51,660 bases of DNA from JAISFI01 sp031553775. Its GTDB lineage: Bacteria > Bacteroidota > Bacteroidia > Bacteroidales > Azobacteroidaceae. The notes below the pieces were generated by a model that saw only the letters and a program-made list of their open reading frames with translations, was not told the origin of the DNA and did not search any database. The translations under genes and the position numbers were made by a program. Location: the NCBI GenBank assembly GCA_031553775.1, contig JAVBLA010000061.1, forward strand, positions 1 to 51,660, in the 5' to 3' direction. This document shows, piece after piece, positions 33,430-40,716 of the stretch. How positions within the stretch are numbered: the first letter of the stretch is position 1; the number at the start of each line of letters is the position of its first letter.

Positions 33430-34629
33430 TCACTCCTGTAAAATAGACAGTGTATCTTTGGCTATCATAAACTCCTCATCTGTAGGAATCACCACCACTT
33501 TTACTTTGGAAGCAGAAGTACTGATCAGTTTTTCTTCGCCCCGCATACCCCAGTTCAGTTCATGGTCGAGTTGAATTCCCATAAATTCCATATTTTCGCA
33601 AACGGCTTTACGGGTGGCAAACTGGTTTTCACCCACACCCCCTGTAAAAACCAACACATCTAAGCCTCCTAAAGCAGCCGCATAACTACCGATATATTTC
33701 TTTATGCGATAATTATACACTTCCATAGACAGCTTGGAACGTTCGTTCCCTGCAGTAATAGAGGCTTCTATTTCACGCATATCGGAAGATATTCCGGAAA
33801 TACCCAGGACTCCGCTGTATTTGTTAACAATGGTAGATATTCCCTGGGAACCGATATTCTCTTTTTCCATGATATACGACAATACACCGGCATCCACATC
33901 TCCCGAACGGGTTCCCATCAAGAGACCTTCTACCGGCGTCATCCCCATGGAAGTATCTACAGAAACACCGTCTTTAATTGCAGTGATAGATGCCCCGTTC
34001 CCAATATGGGCAGTTATTATTTTTTGTTCCTCATAGGGCAAACCCAGAAATTCACATGCCCTACGAGAAACATAACGGTGACTGGTTCCGTGGAAACCAT
34101 ACCGGCGGATAGCATATTTTTCATATAGAGAATAAGGCAGACCATACAAATATGCACGCTCAGGCATGGTCTGGTGAAATGCCGTATCGAAAACCCCCAC
34201 CTGGGGTACTTCCGGCAATAATTCCTTAATCGCATAAATACCGTTCAGGTTAGGCGGATTATGAAGCGGTGCCAAATCAATACATTCTTCCATCATTTTG
34301 ATAACATCATCATCGATACGCACGCTGGAATTGAACTTTTCTCCTCCATGGACCACCCGATGTCCGACGGCATTAATTTCATCCAAAGATTTAATACAAC
34401 CGTATTTTTCACTGGTAATTACACCCAGGATATATTCTATTCCCACCTGATGTTCCAGAATTTCGCCCTCCAACATCACTTTTTGTCCATCAGGCAAAGT
34501 CAATTTCAGGAAAGAACCTTTCAAACCGATTTTTTCTATTCCGCCCTGTGCCAGCACAGCGCCGTTGTCCATATTGAACAACTTATATTTTATAGATGAA
34601 CTTCCGCAATTCAATACTAATATTTTCAT
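33430..34629 (-). CDS. ackA: Acetate kinase
   Basis: 399 aa. It begins MKILVLNCGSSSIKYKLF (ASKHA phosphate motif with the N-x-GSSS-K pattern). It also has AVGHRVVHGGEKF, PLHNPPNLNGI, VFDTAFHQTMP, FHGTSHRYVS and the adenosine motif VFTGGVGENQ, all diagnostic for AckA. It converts acetyl phosphate and ADP to acetate and ATP. It is the last gene of the pta / hydroxyacyl-CoA dehydrogenase-like / ackA operon (3 bp gap) and converges on HU. Full length with intact motifs. Confidence 0.98.
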   Translation of the reverse strand: MKILVLNCGSSSIKYKLFNMDNGAVLAQGGIEKIGLKGSFLKLTLPDGQKVMLEGEILEHQVGIEYILGVITSEKYGCIKSLDEINAVGHRVVHGGEKFNSSVRIDDDVIKMMEECIDLAPLHNPPNLNGIYAIKELLPEVPQVGVFDTAFHQTMPERAYLYGLPYSLYEKYAIRRYGFHGTSHRYVSRRACEFLGLPYEEQKIITAHIGNGASITAIKDGVSVDTSMGMTPVEGLLMGTRSGDVDAGVLSYIMEKENIGSQGISTIVNKYSGVLGISGISSDMREIEASITAGNERSKLSMEVYNYRIKKYIGSYAAALGGLDVLVFTGGVGENQFATRKAVCENMEFMGIQLDHELNWGMRGEEKLISTSASKVKVVVIPTDEEFMIAKDTLSILQE

Positions 34630-34632
34630 TTC

Positions 34633-35601
34633 TCAAAAAAATCGATTAGGTTCCACAACTTTACCATTCTCATATACATAAAAGCCTTTTCCGCTTGCCA
34701 CTCCTAACTGTTGGGCGCGATACAAGCGCCAGAGCAAAGGAGAAGGTTTGTATTTTCTATCGCCATATTCATTGAACATATCTTCCATCAGGGCTACTAT
34801 TTTCTCGATTCCAATGATATCAGCCATACGGAAAACACCGATTCTCATACCGTAAACCACCTCAAACACCCGGTCGATCCGTTCCATTTCAGCTACATTT
34901 TCCATTAACATCTGGCAAGCCTCATTCAACATAGAAACCATTAGCCGGAGACTGACCAATCCGTTGCTCTCATGCACTTCAATTGTTTCGTATTTGATGA
35001 TTTTTGCAAATAAAAGCACCTTCTGGTAAACTTCATCGGAAGTGTAGATACCTTTGACTACTTCCAGGATCCGGGCATCCGAATGGGCAATAGGGAAATG
35101 AAGACTGACACACCGTTCTTTATGTTGCAGTCCGGAGGCGAGTTCACTGATAATAACAGTTGTTGCATTGGTAGCAATAATAGCCTGCGGCGAGAGTACC
35201 TCTTCCAGCACTTTAAACGCTTCCTTACGCAATTCCGTACTGCGTTCCCCGGTCTGGTCGTCGTAACGCACACATTCGATCACAAAATCGCAATCCTTCA
35301 GGGAAGTATAATCCAAAGAACCTTTGATTCGTCCCATGATCGTCTTTTTTTCTCCCGGTGTCAGACCCCAACTTTCTATCTTTGTATCCAGGTCACGGCT
35401 GATTTTATCAATCGCATAGTCGATTTTTTCCTGCGAAATTTCAATAAAAGTCACATCCAAACCGGCAGAAGCCGTTACCCGCACAATATTCCGGCCATCT
35501 TTTCCACAGCCTACCACACCGATTTTTGAGAACAGGGATTTTTTCCTGTCCTTGCTACTGAGACCATATTTTTCAATAGGTTCAACAATCATTTCCGCCA
35601 T
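34633..35601 (-). CDS. 3-hydroxyacyl-CoA dehydrogenase family protein with altered active site
   Basis: 322 aa. A Rossmann NAD-binding start IGVVGCGKDGRNIVRVTASA (GxGxxG) and the two-domain layout of short 3-hydroxybutyryl-CoA dehydrogenases are visible, ending ASGKGFYVYENGKV. The usual catalytic tetrad is only partly kept. His is present in SLHFPIA, but the normal HFFNP is altered; Glu is present in RILEVVKG; the NTSS region reads NATT; and the GFIVNRLL motif reads GLVSLRLM, so the catalytic Asn is lost. It sits between pta and ackA (9 and 3 bp gaps). It may act on another substrate or be regulatory; a standard butyrate-pathway role is doubtful. Confidence 0.8.
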   Translation of the reverse strand: MAEMIVEPIEKYGLSSKDRKKSLFSKIGVVGCGKDGRNIVRVTASAGLDVTFIEISQEKIDYAIDKISRDLDTKIESWGLTPGEKKTIMGRIKGSLDYTSLKDCDFVIECVRYDDQTGERSTELRKEAFKVLEEVLSPQAIIATNATTVIISELASGLQHKERCVSLHFPIAHSDARILEVVKGIYTSDEVYQKVLLFAKIIKYETIEVHESNGLVSLRLMVSMLNEACQMLMENVAEMERIDRVFEVVYGMRIGVFRMADIIGIEKIVALMEDMFNEYGDRKYKPSPLLWRLYRAQQLGVASGKGFYVYENGKVVEPNRFF

Positions 35602-35610
35602 ATATATCTT

Positions 35611-36624
35611 TTATTTGTGTTTTTTCATTCCGATCGCCTGATTGGCAGAAATCGCCACCATTTTATAGATGTCGTCTACGGAACATCCCCTGGAAAGATC
35701 GTTCACAGGTGCTGCCATTCCCTGTAAAACTGGGCCTACCGCTTCTGCTCCGGCCAGGCGTTGTACTAATTTATAGGCAATATTTCCGACTTCCAGGGAA
35801 GGGAAAACCAGCACATTGGCTTTTCCGGCAATCGGGCTTCCGGGCGCTTTACTTGCTCCAACCTCAGGAACAATCGCCGCATCTGCCTGCAACTCCCCAT
35901 CGATCTGAATATCCGGAGCCAGTTCTTTAGCCAGCCGGGTAGCTTCAATCACTTTATCGCACATCGGATGTTTGGCACTACCTTTAGTAGAAAAACTCAA
36001 CATGGCCACCCGGGGTTCCACACCCACCAGGTCACGGGTGGTATGAGCCGTAGCAACTGCAATCTCAGCCAATTCCTGCGCATTCGGGTCAGGCATAACA
36101 GCACAATCGGCAAAAACCATAATACCATTTTCTCCATACGATTGATCAGGAAGGAACATCAGGAATGCACCGGAAACCACGCTGATACCAGGCATCGTTT
36201 TAATGATCTGCAAAGCAGGACGCAAAACATCACCTGTAGTATTCCGTGCACCGGCAATTTCTCCGTCGGCATCCCCGTTTTTAATCATCAGGCATGCCAG
36301 ATACAAAGGATCTTCTACCAGCTTACGGGACTGTTCAGGAGTCATTCCCTTACTTTTTCTGAGATCGTAAAGCATTCCTGCATACAAATCTTTTTTTGCA
36401 TGTTCCCGGGGATCGACAAGCTCTGCTTTTTGGATGTGTTCCAATCCCATTTTGCCTGCCAGTTCTTTGATTTCAAGGGGGTTTCCAATCAAAATAATAT
36501 GAGCGACCGCATCTGCCAGTAATTGATCGGCAGCTTTCAAGGTCCGTTCTTCTGTACCTTCAGGAAGCACGATACGCTGCCTGTCCGCTTTTGCCCGTGC
36601 GATAATTTCTTGCATTAAATCCAT
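35611..36624 (-). CDS. pta: Phosphate acetyltransferase
   Basis: 337 aa, the short (class I) form without the N-terminal DRTGG/BioD-like regions. Motifs include RIVLPEGTEERTLKAAD, GDADGEIAGARNTTGDVLRP and VAMLSFSTKGSAKHP. LQADAAIVPEVGASKAPGSP and NVLVFPSLEVGNIAYKLVQR follow, all typical of PTA_PTB. It converts acetyl-CoA and phosphate to acetyl phosphate, feeding AckA in the same operon. The minus strand at 36663-36656 upstream has an exact TACTTTTG -7 element, so the operon starts here rather than reading through from cdaA. Confidence 0.97.
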   Translation of the reverse strand: MDLMQEIIARAKADRQRIVLPEGTEERTLKAADQLLADAVAHIILIGNPLEIKELAGKMGLEHIQKAELVDPREHAKKDLYAGMLYDLRKSKGMTPEQSRKLVEDPLYLACLMIKNGDADGEIAGARNTTGDVLRPALQIIKTMPGISVVSGAFLMFLPDQSYGENGIMVFADCAVMPDPNAQELAEIAVATAHTTRDLVGVEPRVAMLSFSTKGSAKHPMCDKVIEATRLAKELAPDIQIDGELQADAAIVPEVGASKAPGSPIAGKANVLVFPSLEVGNIAYKLVQRLAGAEAVGPVLQGMAAPVNDLSRGCSVDDIYKMVAISANQAIGMKKHK

Positions 36625-36655
36625 GATATAAAGCTATAAGTTTCCTAATCCGGCA

Positions 36656-36663
36656 CAAAAGTA
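36656..36663 (-). promoter_or_regulatory. -7 element of the pta-hbd-ackA operon
   Basis: Minus strand TACTTTTG matches TAnnTTTG exactly, about 32 bp upstream of the pta ATG. A -33 TTTG at the standard distance is not evident, so strength is uncertain. Confidence 0.5.
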
Positions 36664-36724
36664 ATATATTTTGCAATATGAACATTACAAAATTTGATTT
36701 TTTTTTAATGTAGAGATTGCAATT

Positions 36725-37486
36725 TTAATCAGACGTCAACATTTTTTGCAACTCCTCTCCGGAAATATTCAGGTAAAGCTTGCCCTGGTGAGCCATTGAG
36801 ATTTTTCCTCTTTCTTCGGAGACAACCACTACTTTAGCATCGGTTTCCTGGGAAATACCTAAAGCAGACCGGTGCCTTAATCCTAATTCCTTGGGAATAT
36901 CTGTTTTCTGGGATACCGGAAGGATGCAACCGGCAGCTTTGATCTTTTTGCCTGAGATAATAACTGCACCATCGTGCAGGGGACTGTTCTTAAAGAAAAT
37001 ATTTTCCAACAGACGGGTATTTACATCGGCATTGATCTCTTCGCCGGTCTCTTCATAAAGTTTCAGATCGATATTTTGCTGAATAACAATAAGCGCTCCG
37101 GTTTTGGTTCTGGCCATATTCATACAAGCCATAACGATCGGCATGATATAAGACAGATTGTCTTTTACTTTACCTGCATGAGAATTAAATAAATTCGAAA
37201 TAAATTTCCATCCGCGATTAGATCCTAATCTCAATAAAAAACGGCGGATTTCATCCTGAAATAAAACCACCAGAACAAAGAAACCCACATTGATAAACTT
37301 GTCGAGTATAGAACCCAGGAGACGCATTTCCAGCACTTGCGAAACAATCACCCATAAAGCGACAAAAGAGATTATCCCGCTGAACAGGGCACCGGAACCG
37401 GAATTTTTCATCATCCGGTAAGTCTGGTAGAGAATTAACGCTACCAATACAATATCTATAATATCTTTAATTCCGAAATGGGGCAT
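36725..37486 (-). CDS. cdaA: Diadenylate cyclase CdaA (c-di-AMP synthase)
   Basis: 253 aa. Three N-terminal transmembrane helices (residues about 8-25, 34-52, 60-78) precede a DAC (DisA_N) domain with the DGA motif in FKNSPLHDGAVIISGKK and the RHR motif in ELGLRHRSALGISQETD. It makes c-di-AMP at the membrane. It lies 3 bp after folP, the usual Bacteroidales pairing, rather than next to cdaR/glmM as in Firmicutes. All catalytic motifs are intact. Confidence 0.95.
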   Translation of the reverse strand: MPHFGIKDIIDIVLVALILYQTYRMMKNSGSGALFSGIISFVALWVIVSQVLEMRLLGSILDKFINVGFFVLVVLFQDEIRRFLLRLGSNRGWKFISNLFNSHAGKVKDNLSYIMPIVMACMNMARTKTGALIVIQQNIDLKLYEETGEEINADVNTRLLENIFFKNSPLHDGAVIISGKKIKAAGCILPVSQKTDIPKELGLRHRSALGISQETDAKVVVVSEERGKISMAHQGKLYLNISGEELQKMLTSD

Positions 37487-37489
37487 AAA

Positions 37490-38320
37490 TCAATTGCCTT
37501 TCATTTGATCCAACAATTTCACTGCTTCTACTGCTTCTTTCACATCATGCACCCGGAGGATGTCCGCACCATGCAACAATGCATACACATTCAATATGGT
37601 GGTCCCGTTCAAACTATCTTCAATGCTGCAATCCAGGATCTCCCGGATCATCTTTTTACGGGAAATACCCACCAATAAAGGAAGGTCAAATATACGAAAT
37701 TCTTCTAATATAGACATCAGCTCGTAATTTTGTTCCGTATTTTTACTGAATCCGAAACCGGGATCGATGATAATATCGTTCACACCCAAGGCCGTCAATT
37801 CATCTTTTTTCCGGGCAAAATACAAAAAAACTTCTTCCCGTAAATTTTCATAATGGGTCATTTGAAACATTGTTTGAGGTGTACCCCTCATGTGCATCAT
37901 AATATAAGGAACATTTAATGCGGCAACAGTAGCAAACATATTATCATCCAATTCCCCTGCGGAAATATCATTGATAATAGCAACGCCATAAACCTCTACA
38001 CATTTCCGGGCGATTTCCGACCGGAACGTATCTACCGAAACAATGGCTTCGGGAAATTCCCGGAAAAGGATAGTCAATCCATAATCCAAACGCTGCAATT
38101 CTTCTTCTCCGGAAACAAATGCAGCACCGGGACGGGAAGAATATGCGCCTATATCTATTATATCCGCACCCTCTTCCCTGAGCTGAAGAACCCTTTGAAT
38201 AATATCAGCTTCCGATTGCGGGCGACTGCCGGCAAAAAAAGAATCGGGAGTGATATTAAGAATACCCATCACCTTAGGAGATGAAAAGTCTATGAGTTGT
38301 CCTCTTACATTTATATACAT
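37490..38320 (-). CDS. folP: Dihydropteroate synthase
   Basis: 276 aa. KVMGILNITPDSFFAGSRPQ is the pterin-binding start. GADIIDIGAYSSRPGA, VSVDTFRSEIA, INDISAG, IIDPGFGFSKNTEQNYELM and PLLVGISRKKMI follow in order, covering the whole TIM barrel. It condenses p-aminobenzoate with the pterin pyrophosphate in folate synthesis. Gaps of 4 bp to the preceding small membrane gene and 3 bp to cdaA point to one transcript. Confidence 0.97.
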   Translation of the reverse strand: MYINVRGQLIDFSSPKVMGILNITPDSFFAGSRPQSEADIIQRVLQLREEGADIIDIGAYSSRPGAAFVSGEEELQRLDYGLTILFREFPEAIVSVDTFRSEIARKCVEVYGVAIINDISAGELDDNMFATVAALNVPYIMMHMRGTPQTMFQMTHYENLREEVFLYFARKKDELTALGVNDIIIDPGFGFSKNTEQNYELMSILEEFRIFDLPLLVGISRKKMIREILDCSIEDSLNGTTILNVYALLHGADILRVHDVKEAVEAVKLLDQMKGN

Positions 38321-38324
38321 ATAT

Positions 38325-38492
38325 TTACCTGTTCTTGGATATTGCCAGCAAAATAATCAGGCCTGATGCCACAGCTGTGAATATGGTTTCAAATGTAATT
38401 TCTTTGGAATAAGCAAATAACATAATTACAAGTGCTAACCACAAAAGAGCAATACAAACAACTTGATTCTTGGATAATCTTCTCCTAGCCAT
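38325..38492 (-). CDS. Small two-helix membrane protein of unknown function
   Basis: 55 aa, beginning MARRRLSKNQVVCIALLWLA. Two hydrophobic helices (about residues 11-28 and 36-51) are separated by YSKEITFE, and the protein ends AISKNR. A basic N-terminus suggests an N-in hairpin topology. Its stop lies 4 bp before the folP ATG and it shares strand and spacing with folP-cdaA, which supports a real, co-transcribed gene. No family recognised. Confidence 0.6.
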   Translation of the reverse strand: MARRRLSKNQVVCIALLWLALVIMLFAYSKEITFETIFTAVASGLIILLAISKNR

Positions 38493-38502
38493 TTTTTTAA
38501 TA

Positions 38503-38545
38503 ATTGAAAATTGATAATTGATAATTGAAAATTGATAATCGTTTT
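38503..38545. repeat. AATTGAAAATTGATAATTG tandem repeat block
   Basis: Tandem 7-10 bp units of the type AATTGATAATTG/AATTGAAAATTG between aguB and the small membrane gene. Similar blocks occur in four other intergenic spaces of this window (32791-32818, 39442-39528, 50921-50940 and the inverted set near 51020). Confidence 0.7.
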
Positions 38546-38554
38546 CAATTATAA

Positions 38555-39442
38555 TTAATGCAAATATCGTTTCGTTAAACCATCAAAAGCATCTATGCGG
38601 CGATCACGGAAGAAAGGCCACCAACGACGGACTTCTTCCGTACGCTTCAGATCGAGCGTCACGATGATATTTTCTTCTTTTCCGGAAGATGCTTCCGCCA
38701 GTATTTCGCCCTGCGGACCCGTTATGAAGCTACTGCCCCAGAAATCGATTCCGCTGGTAGTTCCGGAAGGATCGGGCTCATAGCCCACCCTGTTCACAGC
38801 CAGCACATGCAATCCGTTAGCAATGGCATGCCCCCGTTGAGAGAGCATCCAGGCATCCCGCTGGCGTTTTTTCTCTTCAGGTGTATCCGATGATTCCCAG
38901 CCTATGGCTGTCGGATAGATCAATAATTCGGCTCCGGCCAATGCCATCAATCTGGCTGCTTCCGGATACCATTGATCCCAGCAAACCAATACACCTAGTT
39001 TTCCTACAGATGTCTGAATGGGTATAAATCCAAGATCACCGGGTGTAAAATAGAATTTTTCATAATAAGCCGGATCGTCCGGAATATGCATTTTTCTGTA
39101 TTTTCCGGCTATACTGCCATCAGCATCCAATACTACGGCTGTGTTATGGTAAAGTCCCGGAGCTCTCTTCTCAAAAAGGGAAAGCACCAGTACAATACCC
39201 AGTTCTTTAGCCAATGCCCCGAACAGATCCGTAGAGGGTCCGGGTATTGTTTCTGCCTGGTCGAATACTGAAGTATCTTCTGTCTGACAAAAGTACAGTC
39301 CATTATGCAATTCCTGCAAAACCACTAACCGGGCTCCCTGAGAAGCACAATCTCTGATATTGGCAACTAATTTATCCAGGTTAGACTGATTGTCGGCCGT
39401 ATTTGACTGTTGAACCAAAGCTACTTTTAATGTATCTTTCAT
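38555..39442 (-). CDS. aguB: N-carbamoylputrescine amidase
   Basis: 295 aa, carbon-nitrogen hydrolase (nitrilase) fold. The catalytic triad is Glu in RLVVLQELHNGLYF, Lys in GKYRKMHIPDDPAYYEKFYF and Cys in LGVLVCWDQWYPEAARL. The YYEKFYFTPGD stretch and the gene pairing with agmatine deiminase mark the AguB subfamily. It hydrolyses N-carbamoylputrescine to putrescine, CO2 and ammonia. The gap to aguA is about 71 bp and is filled by inverted AATTGAAAATT repeats. Confidence 0.95.
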   Translation of the reverse strand: MKDTLKVALVQQSNTADNQSNLDKLVANIRDCASQGARLVVLQELHNGLYFCQTEDTSVFDQAETIPGPSTDLFGALAKELGIVLVLSLFEKRAPGLYHNTAVVLDADGSIAGKYRKMHIPDDPAYYEKFYFTPGDLGFIPIQTSVGKLGVLVCWDQWYPEAARLMALAGAELLIYPTAIGWESSDTPEEKKRQRDAWMLSQRGHAIANGLHVLAVNRVGYEPDPSGTTSGIDFWGSSFITGPQGEILAEASSGKEENIIVTLDLKRTEEVRRWWPFFRDRRIDAFDGLTKRYLH

Positions 39443-39454
39443 AATTGAAAATTG

Positions 39455-39528
39455 AAAATTGAGAATTGAAAATTAAGAATTAAGAATTGATGATTGGCAA
39501 TCATTTTCAATTTTCAATTCTCAATTTT
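39455..39528. repeat. Inverted repeat of AATTGAAAATT units between aguA and aguB
   Basis: A 20-bp perfect inverted repeat, AAAATTGAGAATTGAAAATT (39455-39474) against its complement at 39509-39528, with a 34-bp spacer containing TGATTGGCAATCA. The right arm includes the aguA stop codon and its last codons (KIEN). It could form a long AT-rich hairpin in the aguA-aguB mRNA. Confidence 0.8.
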
Positions 39529-40575
39529 TATAAATCCTTCCGGGAATTGCATGGTCACACAATGAAGAGAACCATGCTGTTTAATTAGCGGAAGACAATT
39601 AATTCGAACAATTTCCCTGTCAGGAAATGCGATTTGTATTTGTTTTTCAGCTACTTCATCCTGGAGAGATCCATATACAGGAAAAAGTACAGCCCCGTTA
39701 ATGATCAGAAAATTGGCATAGGTAGCGGGTAACCGTTCGCCTTCAAACCAAACAGGTTCCGCCATCGGAAGGGGTATCAGCCGGTAAGGCTGATCGTCTT
39801 TTGTCCGCAAGCGGAGCAACTCCTGCTCCATTTTCTGTAATTCTTCAAAATGTTCATCTTCAGGATCGGTGCACTGTACATAAGTGATCGTTCCGGCATC
39901 ACAGAAGCGAGCCAAGGTATCGATATGACTGTCGGTATCGTCTCCTGCCAGGTATCCGTGATTCAGCCACAACACCCTTTCCGCATCGAAAATCCAGTGT
40001 AAATGGTCCTGTATTTCTGCCTTTAGTTTATAATCGTTCCGGTTAGGCGACAGCAGACATTGGGAAGTAGTGAGGATCGTACCCTCTCCGTCAGATTCTA
40101 TACTCCCACCTTCCAGCACACAATACTTCATCCCCTGATAACCTACTTCCGGAGCAAAAGCCTGTTGATCGTATAGCCTCCGGGTAATCCGGTTATCTTT
40201 ATCTGCTGCAAATTTCAAACCCCAGCCGTTAAAGGTAAAATCATATATAAATGGCTGGCCGTCCACAAAAATGGAAATGGCTCCATGATCACGCGCCCAG
40301 GTATCATTCGAAGAAATTTCCCGGAAAAATATCCGGTGTTCGTTTACTTTCAGTAAAGGATCCCGGAACAGCTGCCTTTTAACAGCTGCCATCTCCCGGC
40401 AGACAATCAGCAAGGACTCCCGGCTGGCGACTGCCCGGGAAATCGCCACAAAACACGGGATGACTTCGTCAAGTATATCTTTCCAGTCGGTATCTTCATG
40501 CGGCCAGGTTAATTGAACCCCACTCTGAGGGAACCATTCTGCCGGCCAGACAATTTTATTCTGTTGTATTTCCAT
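39514..40575 (-). CDS. aguA: Agmatine deiminase (iminohydrolase)
   Basis: 353 aa, PAD_porph family. MPAEWFPQSGVQLTWPHEDTDW-like start (here WPAEWFPQSGVQLTWP), NDTWARDHGAISIF, ILEGGSIESDGEGTILTT, HGYLAGDDTDSHIDTLARF and the C-terminal Cys motif KQHGSLHCVTMQFPEG. These hold the Asp/His/Cys catalytic set. It converts agmatine to N-carbamoylputrescine, the substrate of the next gene. Its last residues (IKIEN) are encoded by the AATTGAGAATT repeat, so the C-terminus appears reshaped by repeat DNA. Confidence 0.95.
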   Translation of the reverse strand: MEIQQNKIVWPAEWFPQSGVQLTWPHEDTDWKDILDEVIPCFVAISRAVASRESLLIVCREMAAVKRQLFRDPLLKVNEHRIFFREISSNDTWARDHGAISIFVDGQPFIYDFTFNGWGLKFAADKDNRITRRLYDQQAFAPEVGYQGMKYCVLEGGSIESDGEGTILTTSQCLLSPNRNDYKLKAEIQDHLHWIFDAERVLWLNHGYLAGDDTDSHIDTLARFCDAGTITYVQCTDPEDEHFEELQKMEQELLRLRTKDDQPYRLIPLPMAEPVWFEGERLPATYANFLIINGAVLFPVYGSLQDEVAEKQIQIAFPDREIVRINCLPLIKQHGSLHCVTMQFPEGFIKIEN

Positions 40576-40716
40576 ACATTCGGATCATCTATTATTCGTG
40601 CCTGCGAAGATACGATTTTCCGACGGTTTCATTCCTCTTTTTTATGGATATTTTAACTATATTCACTTTATATAATTATGGCAATTCAGCATCTTCATTT
40701 ATCTTTGCAAGCGTCA

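Noticed and set aside
33430..36624. Complete butyrate or hydroxybutyrate pathway in the pta-ackA operon
   Set aside because: Only one hydroxyacyl-CoA dehydrogenase-like gene with an altered active site is present; no thiolase, crotonase or acyl-CoA dehydrogenase accompanies it.
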